Below are positions 16,988 to 25,983 of a stretch of 64,000 nucleotides of DNA, piece by piece (the first letter of the stretch is position 1; each line of letters begins with the position of its first letter). The notes under the pieces were generated by a model. That model saw nothing but the letters and a program-made list of their open reading frames with translations. It made no database searches and had not been told where the DNA came from. This DNA comes from Anaerolineales bacterium. GTDB taxonomy: Bacteria > Chloroflexota > Anaerolineae > Anaerolineales > UBA4823. A program made the translations under genes and the position numbers. The stretch is from positions 1-64,000 of the forward strand of contig PQAL01000005.1 in NCBI GenBank assembly GCA_003105035.1, written 5' to 3'.

Positions 16988-17839
16988 TCAGTGAGGGGCT
17001 GGAGTGATGGTTGGTATGTCTGGTGGCGGTGTTATTGTAGGTGGTTCAACCGGAGGATTCGTAGGAGGCGGCGGCTGGGTATTTGTCGGGGGTAGCGCCT
17101 GTGTCGGTGGGACAGGTGTGTTCGTCGGATATTGAATCGGTGGCTCAGGTGTCCGTGTAGCTGCCCGGGTCGGCTGAATGTACTCATATGTCACTGTGGG
17201 TGGGTACTCAACTATGGTTGAGGTTTCAGTCGGTAGGAGGGTAGTTGTCTCGCTAGGCGTGATTGTGGCCGTCTCGGTATCTGTTTCCACTTTTTCTTTC
17301 ACTCTGGTTGCTGCAAAAGGTAAGGCCGACTTGCACGCCGGCACGCCGGTCATCCCCAGGTTGTACGCTTCCAGCAAGTTTAATAAGCGCTTGCCATCTT
17401 CAGCTTCAATCACCCCCACCTGGCTCCCCATGGGGTGTGCCACCAACCAACCGTATGCCTCATAAATGGTCGATTGGATATAGCTCTGGTCTGCCCCCAA
17501 CAGGATATTCAAATACGCGCTGGCCAGCTGGGCCTGGAGTAAAGCCTGGAGGTCACTCTGGTCCGAAAAAACCGTTTCAAGTTCTGCCGCCTCGTATACA
17601 TGCTCACCAATCACCACCCGTCCTGGATACAATTCGGGGTGCCTGGTCCAATAACCCACCGGTGAGGCGCAATTTTCTTTTTCCCGCGGGGCATCCATTG
17701 TCTCAGTTGGGCTGGCGCTGTCTGGTAGGTTAAAAGGCAGGAAAGTAGCGATCGCCCATAACAGCCCAATGAACACGATCACGGTTCCAACGATCAGGAT
17801 GACAATAAGTCCACGTTTATCTGTGATCTGGTTACCCAT
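16988..17839 (-). CDS. single-pass membrane protein with Gly-Tyr-Trp-x2-His-Pro motif and Thr/Pro-rich tail
   Basis: A 283-residue protein of unknown function. One membrane helix lies at about residues 10-34. It is followed by a Cys-x4-Gly-Tyr-Trp-x2-His-Pro motif near residues 57-68, of the sort seen near the N terminus of many secreted surface proteins, and a helical domain to about residue 175 with a second cysteine near its end. The last 100 residues are Thr/Pro-rich repeats, typical of a cell-wall spacer. It lies directly upstream of the DUF2341 surface protein in the same direction, so the two may form one surface structure. Confidence 0.65.
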   Translation of the reverse strand: MGNQITDKRGLIVILIVGTVIVFIGLLWAIATFLPFNLPDSASPTETMDAPREKENCASPVGYWTRHPELYPGRVVIGEHVYEAAELETVFSDQSDLQALLQAQLASAYLNILLGADQSYIQSTIYEAYGWLVAHPMGSQVGVIEAEDGKRLLNLLEAYNLGMTGVPACKSALPFAATRVKEKVETDTETATITPSETTTLLPTETSTIVEYPPTVTYEYIQPTRAATRTPEPPIQYPTNTPVPPTQALPPTNTQPPPPTNPPVEPPTITPPPDIPTITPAPH

Positions 17840-18031
17840 TCTGCCGCTTTTCGCTGCATGTTTAGTGCCGAATCAACCCATAGCGAACCGCCAGCTTCCC
17901 AGCAGGTATCGATTGAGAGGATTTCTTACAAATCTCATATTTTTTGTGTATTAAATATTAACAATTTTACTCTATAGTGTGCATTGAATAGAAAATATAA
18001 ATACTTCGAGAAACAAACGGAGGTAAATACT

Positions 18032-18508
18032 ATGTTAACTCGTTGGGATCCTTTCCAGGAAATGTTAAATCTTCGCCGCACCGTCGATCGCCTTTTCGAT
18101 AATGCGTCCACCGACCATGAGTGGCAGCCGATGCAGTGGGGCCTGGCTGTGGATGTGGTTGAAAACAAGGACGATTTCGTGGTGAAAGCATCCGTCCCCG
18201 GCATCAATCCTGATGACCTGGATGTCTCATATGCAGATGACACCCTGACGATTAAGGGCGAGGTCAAGGATGATCATGAGGTGAAGGAAAATCAGTACCA
18301 CCTGCGTGAGCGCCGTTACGGCTCGTTCGTCCGCAGCATCAGCCTGCCCACCAAGATCAAGGGTGATGCCATTGAAGCATCCTATCAGAATGGTGTGCTC
18401 ACCCTTCGCTTGCCCAAGGTGGAGGAAGTCAAGCCGAAACGCATTGCGATCAAGGTTGGCAATCACTCCGATCAGAAGGTGATCGAAGGTAAATCACGCA
18501 ATAAGTAA
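18032..18508 (+). CDS. small heat-shock protein, Hsp20/alpha-crystallin family
   Basis: A 158-residue ATP-independent holdase chaperone. The N terminus Met-Leu-Thr-Arg-Trp-Asp-Pro-Phe is typical of bacterial Hsp20; the alpha-crystallin domain (about 43-135) has Ala-Val-Asp-Val-Val-Glu, Val-Pro-Gly-Ile and ends in the Gly-Val-Leu-Thr-Leu motif. The C-terminal Arg-Ile-Ala-Ile segment is the Ile-x-Ile type oligomer contact. The ATG at 18032 has GGAGG at 18019-18023, which is preferred over the longer frame from 17984. It is monocistronic, with a strong terminator 13 bases after its stop. No CIRCE element was seen. Confidence 0.93.
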   Translation: MLTRWDPFQEMLNLRRTVDRLFDNASTDHEWQPMQWGLAVDVVENKDDFVVKASVPGINPDDLDVSYADDTLTIKGEVKDDHEVKENQYHLRERRYGSFVRSISLPTKIKGDAIEASYQNGVLTLRLPKVEEVKPKRIAIKVGNHSDQKVIEGKSRNK

Positions 18509-18520
18509 CCGATAATATTT

Positions 18521-18548
18521 AGAACGGGTGCCAGGCACCCGTTCTTTT
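18521..18548 (+). terminator. rho-independent terminator of hsp20
   Basis: AGAACGGGTGC (18521-18531) pairs perfectly with GCACCCGTTCT (18535-18545) around a 3-base loop, followed by TTTT. The 11-pair stem and T-run make a clear terminator. Confidence 0.85.
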
Positions 18549-18626
18549 ATCTTCTTCACTTCACAAAAAGCATCAATGCGGATGTGCATCTCGATAATGC
18601 AATCTGAAAAAAAGCAGTTACCCCAG

Positions 18627-19196
18627 CTATCTTCGTAAGTACCCCCGTTTTGCTTTTTCCACGATAGCTTTGATGCGTTTCTCTCGCGTTTCAGGTTTTT
18701 TTGCGCTTTCCATCCAATACAGGTATTGTTTCTTCAGTGATGGCGGCCAATTTTCAAAATCCAACCAGGCATCATTCTCTTCCAGTGCTTGCACAAGGTC
18801 ATCTGGCACCGAGCTAACGTCTTCTCGTTCCATAGCGGCTTCCCATTCACCAGATTCCTTTGCTTCCAGGATCTTCTCCATCCCTGCTGACGTCATCCGA
18901 CCTTCTTTGATCAATTTCTCCACTCGCTGCTGGTTGTTCACCGACCAGATACTGTTGGGTTTGCGGGGTGAAAACCTCAATGCATAAGTTTCTTGATTGA
19001 TCGGCTCAAGGGCCCCATCAATCCAGCCGTAGCATAGCGCTTCCTCGTTAGCTTCTTCGAGACTCAGATATTGATGTGAAGCCCCTTTTCTGCTGATGAG
19101 CAGCCAGGCTTCCTTATCAGTGGCGTGATGCGTTTCCAGCCATGAGCGCCATTCTACCTGGTTACGAAATATCATGGTCCGATCAGTGTGTTTCAT
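18627..19196 (-). CDS. YdeI/OmpD-associated family protein
   Basis: A 189-residue protein of the YdeI/OmpdA family, whose biochemical role is not settled; some members are linked to protection against bacteriocins or antimicrobial peptides. Family features seen are the Trp-Leu-x-x-His start, Glu-Ala-Leu-Cys-Tyr-Gly-Trp-Ile-Asp-Gly near residues 51-60, Arg-Phe-Ser-Pro-Arg near 74-78, Ser-x-Trp-Ser, and the C-terminal Ala-Lys-Lys-Pro-Glu-Thr-Arg-x-Lys-Arg-Ile. The gene is alone and convergent with hsp20. Confidence 0.85.
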   Translation of the reverse strand: MKHTDRTMIFRNQVEWRSWLETHHATDKEAWLLISRKGASHQYLSLEEANEEALCYGWIDGALEPINQETYALRFSPRKPNSIWSVNNQQRVEKLIKEGRMTSAGMEKILEAKESGEWEAAMEREDVSSVPDDLVQALEENDAWLDFENWPPSLKKQYLYWMESAKKPETREKRIKAIVEKAKRGYLRR

Positions 19197-19339
19197 TTCT
19201 GACTGCTATCCCTTGATTATGCCTTGCCAGGAGTTAATTATATAAGCAAATATTCTGCGTTGTTTCAATCACTAGCTATATCACAGTTCGACGCTCTTCA
19301 ATAGACTTGCTTACCTTTTAAGGTAAAGCTCCCCAATGT

Positions 19340-19345
19340 TATACT
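19340..19345 (+). promoter_or_regulatory. -10 box of lipB, leaderless arrangement
   Basis: TATACT ends 6 bases before the ATG at 19352 and no ribosome binding site is present, so the mRNA probably begins at or beside the start codon. No good -35 is seen. Confidence 0.5.
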
Positions 19346-19351
19346 AGAACA

Positions 19352-20050
19352 ATGCAGGAATGTCATGTGCGTTGGCTGGGCCTGGTTCCCTACCAGCAGG
19401 CATGGGATTTACAGGCAGACCTCGCCCGCCAGATCGCCACTGGTGAGCAGCCACCAACTCTGCTCTTGCTCGAACACCCGCACACTTACACTTTCGGGCG
19501 GAGTGGTCATGCCTCCAACTTACGCTGGAATAAAGCTGAGTTAGAGCGGCGCGGAGTGCAGGTCTTATGGGTGGACCGCGGTGGCGACGTCACCTACCAT
19601 GGTCCGGGGCAGCTGGTTGGGTACCCTCTCATTCCACTCCGTATAGATGGCTTGGTCAGCCCTGGGATGGATAGTTCTACACCCCTGCCCCAGGCCGATT
19701 ATCTCGGTTACCTGCGCAGTTTGGAACAGGTTATCATCCTGGCCCTCAAACAGCTCGGCGTTCAGGCAGGTCGTTTACATAATCTCACCGGAGTGTGGGT
19801 GGCTGGCGCCAAGATCGCGGCTATCGGCGTCAAGGTGGATGCCAGGGGCATCACCCGCCACGGTTTTGCACTGAATGTTGCTCCTGATATGTCTTATTGG
19901 GATGGCATTATCGGTTGTGGGCTGGAAGGCCACCCTGTCACCAGCCTTTCCCGGCTTCTGCCAGAGCCTCCCCCCATGCAGCAGGTCATCCAGGCGGTCA
20001 TCGGAGCATTCGCAGAGGTTTTCACCGTCAGGTGTATCAAAGATAGCTAA
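19352..20050 (+). CDS. lipB: octanoyl-ACP:protein N-octanoyltransferase
   Basis: A 232-residue LipB, which moves octanoyl from acyl carrier protein to lipoyl domains in the first step of lipoate synthesis. The signature Arg-Gly-Gly-Asp-Val-Thr-Tyr-His-Gly-Pro-Gly-Gln is at 76-87, the catalytic lysine is Lys154 in Gly-Ala-Lys-Ile-Ala, and the acyl-accepting cysteine is Cys189. The length is usual. It heads a same-strand run of four genes (lipB, sugar nucleotidyltransferase, 71-residue protein, aminotransferase). No lipA is in the window. The start codon lies 6 bases after the -10 box. Confidence 0.95.
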   Translation: MQECHVRWLGLVPYQQAWDLQADLARQIATGEQPPTLLLLEHPHTYTFGRSGHASNLRWNKAELERRGVQVLWVDRGGDVTYHGPGQLVGYPLIPLRIDGLVSPGMDSSTPLPQADYLGYLRSLEQVIILALKQLGVQAGRLHNLTGVWVAGAKIAAIGVKVDARGITRHGFALNVAPDMSYWDGIIGCGLEGHPVTSLSRLLPEPPPMQQVIQAVIGAFAEVFTVRCIKDS

Positions 20051-20106
20051 GGTATAATAACAGCGTTCGCAGAGTTTGTCACAACCATCGCAAATGGAGG
20101 GATTCC

Positions 20107-21120
20107 TTGGGTAATTCGAGCTTGAAAATCGTTATCCCCATGGCAGGCTATGGTGCGCGCCTGCGGCCGATTACTTGGAGCCGTCCCAAGCAACTCATTC
20201 GCATGGCCGACAAGCTTGTGATCGACCATCTTATGGATTCCTTCGCCACGATCCCCGACCTGCCAGATGCTGAATTCATTTTTATCATTGGTTACCTGGG
20301 TGAAAAGATCGAAAATTACATCCACCAGGCCTATCCGGGCCTAAAGATTACTTTTGTCTATCAACCTGTGATGCTCGGTCAGTCGCATGCCATCTCACTG
20401 GCGAAGCAGTTCCTGGGTGGTCCCATGCTGATGGTCTTTCCAGATACGCTGATTGAAACCGATTACTCCTTCCTTTCTAGCGAGACTGCCGGTGGCATAA
20501 CCTGGGTGAAAGCTGTGCCAGATCCGCGCCGCTTTGGTGTAGCGGAAGTTGGGGCAGATGGCTGGGTCACCCACCTCATCGAAAAGCCCAAGGATTTGTC
20601 GAACAACCTTGTCTTGGTGGGAGGGTACTATTTCAAAAGCTCCGCTGACTTATTATTGGCGATTGATGAGCAAATCGAACGTAACATCACACTCAAGGGT
20701 GAGTTCTTCCTAGCAGATGCGGTCAATATTATGCTTGAGCACGGTCTGAAAATGCGTACCCATTCCGTAGATGTCTGGTTGGATGCCGGTACGCCCGACG
20801 ATGTCTTGAGCACCAGCCGCTTTTTACTCGATCACGGTCACATCAGCCTGTCCGATGCGAATCTTGGCCATAATTGCCTAATTATTCCTCCAGTCTTCAT
20901 CCATCCTACTGCATCCGTGCAAAGTAGCATCATTGGTCCTCATGCAGTAATCGGGGCCAATTGTAAGATTGAGGGCTGCATCATCCGCGATAGCATTATC
21001 GAAGACAGCTCAGAGATTTCGAACGTGATATTAGAACACTCGCTTATCGGGCAGAAGTCTCGCGTTTACCACAAGACTAGCCCGCTAAACATCGGCGATC
21101 AGACCGAGTTGAATCTCTGA
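20107..21120 (+). CDS. NDP-sugar pyrophosphorylase (RmlA-like nucleotidyltransferase with left-handed beta-helix)
   Basis: A 337-residue sugar-1-phosphate nucleotidyltransferase. The nucleotide-binding start reads Pro-Met-Ala-Gly-Tyr-Gly-Ala-Arg-Leu-Arg-Pro, a variant of the usual Gly-Gly-x-Gly-Thr-Arg-Leu; the metal-binding Asp is in Phe-Pro-Asp-Thr, and Glu-Lys-Pro marks the sugar site. After residue 245 hexapeptide repeats form a left-handed beta-helix, the long RmlA form. The sugar is not certain (glucose-1-phosphate with dTTP or UTP is most likely). Start is TTG at 20107 with GGAGG 6 bases before. It overlaps the next gene in TGATG. Confidence 0.85.
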   Translation: MGNSSLKIVIPMAGYGARLRPITWSRPKQLIRMADKLVIDHLMDSFATIPDLPDAEFIFIIGYLGEKIENYIHQAYPGLKITFVYQPVMLGQSHAISLAKQFLGGPMLMVFPDTLIETDYSFLSSETAGGITWVKAVPDPRRFGVAEVGADGWVTHLIEKPKDLSNNLVLVGGYYFKSSADLLLAIDEQIERNITLKGEFFLADAVNIMLEHGLKMRTHSVDVWLDAGTPDDVLSTSRFLLDHGHISLSDANLGHNCLIIPPVFIHPTASVQSSIIGPHAVIGANCKIEGCIIRDSIIEDSSEISNVILEHSLIGQKSRVYHKTSPLNIGDQTELNL

Positions 21121-21335
21121 TGGCTGAGGCGCAGGTGGAATGCCGTTCCGACCACGATTATATCGGTCGGCCGCTGGCATTCTACTGGCAGGATCAAAGG
21201 GTAGTAGTTGAGGCGGTTTTACTTGATAAGCGCATACCCACGGGTTACTCATTTCTGGTGCTGACGGAAAAAGGTGACCGCTTTGAGCTTGACTATGATA
21301 TCGATAAAGACCAATGGTCTGTTCACCAAAAATAA
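21120..21335 (+). CDS. 71-residue hypothetical protein coupled to the sugar nucleotidyltransferase
   Basis: A small soluble protein of unknown function, rich in acidic and aromatic residues, with a predicted all-beta pattern (Phe-Tyr-Trp-Gln-Asp-Gln-Arg-Val and Glu-Lys-Gly-Asp-Arg-Phe-Glu-Leu). Its ATG overlaps the stop of the upstream gene (TGATG at 21118-21122), which argues that it is translated by coupling and is real. It ends 14 bases before the aminotransferase start. Confidence 0.65.
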   Translation: MAEAQVECRSDHDYIGRPLAFYWQDQRVVVEAVLLDKRIPTGYSFLVLTEKGDRFELDYDIDKDQWSVHQK

Positions 21336-21349
21336 TCTAAGGAGCGCAC

Positions 21350-22513
21350 ATGAATGACAGGTACTTAGCCAGCCATGTGGTTGGGTTGAAGCCATCCGGC
21401 ATTCGGAAATTCTTCGATATCGTCGCCACCATGAAGGACGTCATATCCCTGGGCATCGGCGAACCGGATTTCGTCACTCCTGAGCCGATCATCGAAGCTG
21501 GTATCAAAGCCCTGCGTGCTGGGGAAACTCATTACACTTCCAACGCTGGTTTGCTCGCCTTACGCCAGGCCATCACGAGCCACATCCAAAAGACCTACGA
21601 CGTCAGCTATGACCCCCAGAGCGAGGCGATCATCACTGTTGGCGTCTCCGAGGCCCTCTACCTGACCATGACGGCCTTGCTCAACCACGGTGAGGAAGTC
21701 ATCATCCCCACCCCGTGCTTCGTCTCCTACCAGGCCGAGGTCATTCTGGCTGGAGGGGTTCCTGTAGAAGTACCCACCTTCGTTGAAGATGGCTTCCAGG
21801 TCAAACCCGAGCGCCTGGAGGCTGCCATCACCCCCCACACCAAGGCGATCCTGCTCGGCTACCCGAATAATCCCACCGGTGCGGTCTACTCTCGAGAAGT
21901 CTTGTTGGAGATCGCCCGCATCGCTGAAAAACACGACCTGATCGTGATTTCCGACGAGCTCTACGACCAGTTGGTATATGGTGTCCAGCATGTGTGCTTT
22001 CCATCCTTGCCCGGCATGCAGCCCCGCACCGTCCTTTTGGGCGGTTTTTCCAAGAACTATGCCATGACAGGCTGGCGGGCAGGTTTTGCCTGTGGCCCAG
22101 CCGATATCATCAAAGGTCTGGTACGCATCCACCAGTATACGATCATGTCTGCCCCCACGATGTCACAGATGGCTGCTCTTGAAGCTATCCTGCACGGGCA
22201 TAAGTTTGTGGTTGAGATGCGCGAGGAGTACGACCGGCGCCGCAAGTTGATCGTGGGCGGTCTGAACAAGCTCGGCTTGCCAACCTTTGAGCCACATGGC
22301 GCCTTTTATGCCTTTCCCAACGTGGCAGTCAGTGGCATGGATGACGAGATATTTGCCCAGAAGCTGTTGGAAGAGGAGCGAGTTGCTGTCGTCCCCGGCA
22401 GGTCCTTCGGGGCGGGTGGGGAGGGTTTCGTGCGTTGTTCTTACGCCACCTCCTACGAGAAAATCGAGGAAGCTCTGCGTCGTATGCAGAACTTCGTGCA
22501 GCGCCATGGGTAA
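21350..22513 (+). CDS. class I PLP-dependent aminotransferase
   Basis: A 387-residue fold-type-I aminotransferase of the AspC/PatA group. Visible features are the N-terminal Gly-Ile-Gly-Glu-Pro-Asp-Phe, Asn-Asn-Pro-Thr-Gly, Ser-Asp-Glu-Leu-Tyr, the PLP lysine Lys235 in Gly-Phe-Ser-Lys, and the C-terminal arginine in Phe-Val-Arg-Cys-Ser-Tyr that binds the substrate carboxylate. The preferred amino acid (aspartate, aromatic, alanine) cannot be read from the sequence. AGGAG precedes the ATG. It closes the lipB run and lies 238 bases before glutamate dehydrogenase, which would supply its usual amino donor. Confidence 0.9.
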   Translation: MNDRYLASHVVGLKPSGIRKFFDIVATMKDVISLGIGEPDFVTPEPIIEAGIKALRAGETHYTSNAGLLALRQAITSHIQKTYDVSYDPQSEAIITVGVSEALYLTMTALLNHGEEVIIPTPCFVSYQAEVILAGGVPVEVPTFVEDGFQVKPERLEAAITPHTKAILLGYPNNPTGAVYSREVLLEIARIAEKHDLIVISDELYDQLVYGVQHVCFPSLPGMQPRTVLLGGFSKNYAMTGWRAGFACGPADIIKGLVRIHQYTIMSAPTMSQMAALEAILHGHKFVVEMREEYDRRRKLIVGGLNKLGLPTFEPHGAFYAFPNVAVSGMDDEIFAQKLLEEERVAVVPGRSFGAGGEGFVRCSYATSYEKIEEALRRMQNFVQRHG

Positions 22514-22751
22514 GATATTTTGGCACAATAGCACAATTAACATCACCATCCGGCACACTAAAGCTGTGGCATTCGTCACTTGACGGGTTATCAGACATTG
22601 GTTACGCTTAAAGCACACGCCAATGGCCAAACAATTCATAAGGAGGGGTAATCGCCTGCAGTCAAGGTTTCTACCCATCGACACAGTAAATTTACAGGCC
22701 TCATCCTGAGCGCCTGAAGCAACTTAACAAAAATACCAACAGGAGTAGATT

Positions 22752-24038
22752 ATGACCGAACAAATTAATGCATTTCAAATGGCACAGCGCCAGTTCGATG
22801 GCGTCGCCAAGCAGCTCAACCTTGACCCGCAGGTGGCTGAAGTCCTTCGCTGGCCTGCCCGCGAGTTCAAGTTCACCATCCCCGTGCACATGGATGACGG
22901 GTCATTACGCCTCTTCACCGGCTATCGTGTCCAGCACAATGATGTGCGCGGTCCCAACAAGGGCGGCATTCGCTTCCACCCCGCCGAAACCCTCGACACC
23001 GTGCGTGCCTTGGCCATGTGGATGACCTGGAAGTGCTCCGTGGCCGATATCCCTCTTGGTGGCGGTAAGGGTGGCGTGCCGGTTGATCCGGCTACCTTAT
23101 CCGTCTACGAGAAGGAAAAACTGTGCCGCGGCTGGGTTGACCAGATGTGGCGTAATATCGGCCCCCGCCAGGATGTGCCTGCACCCGATGTAGGCACTAC
23201 GCCCCAGATGATGGGCTGGATGATGGACGAATACTCCAAGCTGGTTGGTCAATTTACTCCTGGTGTGATCACTGGCAAGCCACTTGGTGGCGGTGGCTCT
23301 TTAGGCCGCACCGAAGCTACTGGCTTCGGTGTTATCTACACCGTGCGCGAGGCCATGAAGCACCTCAAGATTGATCCCACCAAAGCAGTCGCAGCCATTC
23401 AAGGCTTCGGCAATGTCTCTCAATATGCTGCCATCGGCTTTATTGAATTCCTGGGCGGTAAGGTGGCCTGCGTCTCCTGCTGGGATCGCAATGACAAGTG
23501 CTCCTACACCTTCAGTCATCCCAACGGCGTCGATCCCAGGTTCCTGCAGTCAATCACCGACCAGTACGGCACCATCGATAAGGCGAAGGCCCGCGCTGCG
23601 GGGTATCTGCTCGATGACGGTGACGATTGGATCACCAAGGAAGCTGACGTGCTCATCCCGGCTGCCATTGAAGGACAGGTGACCGGTGAGACGATCAAGA
23701 AGATCAGCTCACGCGTTCGCATCATCGCTGAAGGCGCCAACGGCCCCACCACCCCCGAAGCTGATGAGGTCATCAAGGCGAATAACATCTTCGACATCCC
23801 CGACTTCCTGTGCAATGCCGGCGGCGTCACGTGCTCCTACTTCGAGGGCGTCCAGAACGACATGAACTTCTACTGGACCAAGGAAGAGGTGCTCGAGAAG
23901 CTCGACACCAAGATGACCCAGGCCTTCCACTCCGTGCTCGAGATGTCGGAGAAGGAAAAAGTCTACATGCGCGATGCTGCCTATATGGTCGCCATCGCCC
24001 GTGTGGTCAAAGCCATGGAACTGCGTGGCTGGATCTAA
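22752..24038 (+). CDS. gdhA: glutamate dehydrogenase, Glu/Leu/Phe/Val family
   Basis: A 428-residue hexameric-type dehydrogenase interconverting glutamate with 2-oxoglutarate and ammonium. The active-site lysine is Lys106 in Leu-Gly-Gly-Gly-Lys-Gly-Gly; Pro-Ala-Pro-Asp-Val is the second catalytic segment, and the Rossmann motif is Gly-Phe-Gly-Asn-Val near 220. The 415-430 residue length fits the short NAD- or dual-specific forms. AGGAG precedes the ATG by 6 bases. The gene stands alone; a hairpin repeat at 24066-24096 follows its stop and could end transcription. Confidence 0.95.
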   Translation: MTEQINAFQMAQRQFDGVAKQLNLDPQVAEVLRWPAREFKFTIPVHMDDGSLRLFTGYRVQHNDVRGPNKGGIRFHPAETLDTVRALAMWMTWKCSVADIPLGGGKGGVPVDPATLSVYEKEKLCRGWVDQMWRNIGPRQDVPAPDVGTTPQMMGWMMDEYSKLVGQFTPGVITGKPLGGGGSLGRTEATGFGVIYTVREAMKHLKIDPTKAVAAIQGFGNVSQYAAIGFIEFLGGKVACVSCWDRNDKCSYTFSHPNGVDPRFLQSITDQYGTIDKAKARAAGYLLDDGDDWITKEADVLIPAAIEGQVTGETIKKISSRVRIIAEGANGPTTPEADEVIKANNIFDIPDFLCNAGGVTCSYFEGVQNDMNFYWTKEEVLEKLDTKMTQAFHSVLEMSEKEKVYMRDAAYMVAIARVVKAMELRGWI

Positions 24039-24065
24039 ATTGCGTAAATAATGTTCTGAAAAGCT

Positions 24066-24096
24066 TGTAGGGGCAGGTTCATGACCTGCCCCTACA
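24066..24096. repeat. REP-like palindrome after gdhA
   Basis: TGTAGGGGCAGGT (24066-24078) pairs perfectly with ACCTGCCCCTACA (24084-24096) around TCATG. GTAGGGGC-type palindromes of this kind are widespread intergenic repeats in several phyla. Without a good T-run it is a weak terminator at most. Confidence 0.7.
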
Positions 24097-24243
24097 TCTT
24101 TAATCATACGCCCTTCGGAAGGCAATAATTGAGTGCTTCCATTGTTGAATCAGTATTCAGTTCACATTACCAATCATTTGCCCATTAAGGTCGATTATAC
24201 TCATCCATACCATCATAAAGATAGCTGCAAAAATAACAGGTTG

Positions 24244-25983
24244 TCAATGAATGTCGATCTGCTTTTCTTCCATCACAATGTCGGGAACCTTCCATCCTTT
24301 TTGATCCATTAATTCTATGAATGCACGCCGGTATAGCAGTTTCACATTCACCGACAAGTTCCCATCCTGTGGTGACTTAAATAGGTACGTACTTGTGTCG
24401 CTTTCCAAGGCCTTAAGGCGGTTATCGCTAATGACACGCACGGGATTCCAGTATGCACCAGTGGGGGTAATCTCAGTCCAGATCTCTGATAGCACCTTTG
24501 AGAATATTTTTCCAGGCCAGCCAGAGTAGTAACCTTCAACAGGCTCTCCAACCCCCCCAGATATTGGAATTCTAAATCCTTCCACCTGGTCAAGTGGATT
24601 ACCGTTCGTATCATCCACCCGCACCAATAAGATCATCTGGCGCAAGGGCGAATCAGTGGGAACATCGTGGCCTGTCTTGTCATTGACAAGCGTTACGGTG
24701 ACGGTAATCCGATTACTGGATCGTGATGTAGTAACATCCATTTCCACAGCGTTTTGAAGCAGCTCCAGATTGGATGCACCTTGGAAAGTGTGGGCGGGGA
24801 TGGTTTTCGGATCACGTTCTACACCTCCTTTACCCGGAGCTACATTGGTTATCGTCTCGCCGTTTAAAAGTGTAGGCGTAGCCATATGACATTGTTGACA
24901 TGTCTTACCAGATACTGGATCGCTGTATGGGCTTTCAAGCCATTCTCCATAAGAGTTGTAAATTACCGTGTTCCAGAATACACCATAGTGGCATGGAGCA
25001 CACCATGAACTTTCTTTGATCAAAGGGAGATAAGTATCCTCCATGGGTACATTATCATCATCAAAAGAGCCAAAGAAAATCTGGTAGCGGTCTTTGTCTT
25101 CTGAAAACGGACGCAGGATGATCTGCGAGAGGACACCAGGCATATTCGGAAATGGCAAGTTTGTTGCAGGGTCCAATTTCACATCCGCAACCTTATGGCA
25201 ATAGTCACAATGGATCCCAAAGGTGTCTACACCTTCAGCCGTGTTCGGATCTGTATCATATGGAGCATCAATCGCTGCACCCGGGAGGTGGCACGCAGCA
25301 CAATTTCCTGCAGTATTAGGGAAATTAAGCTTATATCCTGGCCCATAATATGGTTGAGACAGATCTGGGAGGAGTGGAACTGCTCCATAATCAGGACTAT
25401 TACCATACTGCGTCAGTGGGCTTTGGTTACCATTCACGTCCGTCCCGTTATACATGCTCAGGAAACGGATGTTTGTAGCCGATTTTCCATGTGCATCATT
25501 GTCCAGCCATACTTGAGTGACCCCCGGCTTGCAACTGTAGCATGAACCGTCTCCGATCGGCGCGATCCACTCATAATTAGCGTTATCTGTAGTCTGCACC
25601 TGACGCATCTTAAGTATTATACCTACCACAGGTGGCTTGGCACTTTCATACTTGGCGCAGTAATACCCTTCCTTCCATGCACTCACGGTTATCGCAACCC
25701 CGTCTTCAAGACCAGAAAGGATAAAACTTCCATCGTCTGCTGTAAGCGTTTGGTTGGTGGTCGCCTGGATCCTTTCCGTCGCTTGTGATAGGGGTGCGCC
25801 AAGGGAATCCACTACCGTACCAGAGATAGTTCCATGGTTACCCAGACTCGACAATCCAGGTGTATTCGATGTGTTGGTGGTAGACAATGTAAAGGTGTTT
25901 ACAGGTGTCAGTTTACTTGTGCAACCTGATAGCAGTACCAATAAGATTACAGCGACGAGCCTCAAGAATCCCTTCATCGTCAT
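24244..25983 (-). CDS. multiheme c-type cytochrome lipoprotein
   Basis: A 579-residue exported protein. The lipobox Leu-Leu-Ser-Gly-Cys puts the lipidated cysteine at residue 21. A carboxypeptidase-regulatory-like beta domain (about 50-125) comes first. Four heme-binding motifs follow: Cys-Ala-Ala-Cys-His 228-232, Cys-Asp-Tyr-Cys-His 249-253, Cys-Ala-Pro-Cys-His 318-322 and Cys-Gln-Gln-Cys-His 352-356. A fifth Cys-x2-Cys at 148-151 is followed by Lys instead of His and may bind heme as a variant or not at all. The C-terminal 180 residues are beta-rich. Its ATG overlaps the stop of the beta-propeller gene (ATGA), so both are made together. Confidence 0.88.
   Translation of the reverse strand: MTMKGFLRLVAVILLVLLSGCTSKLTPVNTFTLSTTNTSNTPGLSSLGNHGTISGTVVDSLGAPLSQATERIQATTNQTLTADDGSFILSGLEDGVAITVSAWKEGYYCAKYESAKPPVVGIILKMRQVQTTDNANYEWIAPIGDGSCYSCKPGVTQVWLDNDAHGKSATNIRFLSMYNGTDVNGNQSPLTQYGNSPDYGAVPLLPDLSQPYYGPGYKLNFPNTAGNCAACHLPGAAIDAPYDTDPNTAEGVDTFGIHCDYCHKVADVKLDPATNLPFPNMPGVLSQIILRPFSEDKDRYQIFFGSFDDDNVPMEDTYLPLIKESSWCAPCHYGVFWNTVIYNSYGEWLESPYSDPVSGKTCQQCHMATPTLLNGETITNVAPGKGGVERDPKTIPAHTFQGASNLELLQNAVEMDVTTSRSSNRITVTVTLVNDKTGHDVPTDSPLRQMILLVRVDDTNGNPLDQVEGFRIPISGGVGEPVEGYYSGWPGKIFSKVLSEIWTEITPTGAYWNPVRVISDNRLKALESDTSTYLFKSPQDGNLSVNVKLLYRRAFIELMDQKGWKVPDIVMEEKQIDIH

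Noticed and set aside
22638-22644. AAGGAGG upstream of gdhA
   Set aside because: No start codon in reach and no open frame; probably chance.
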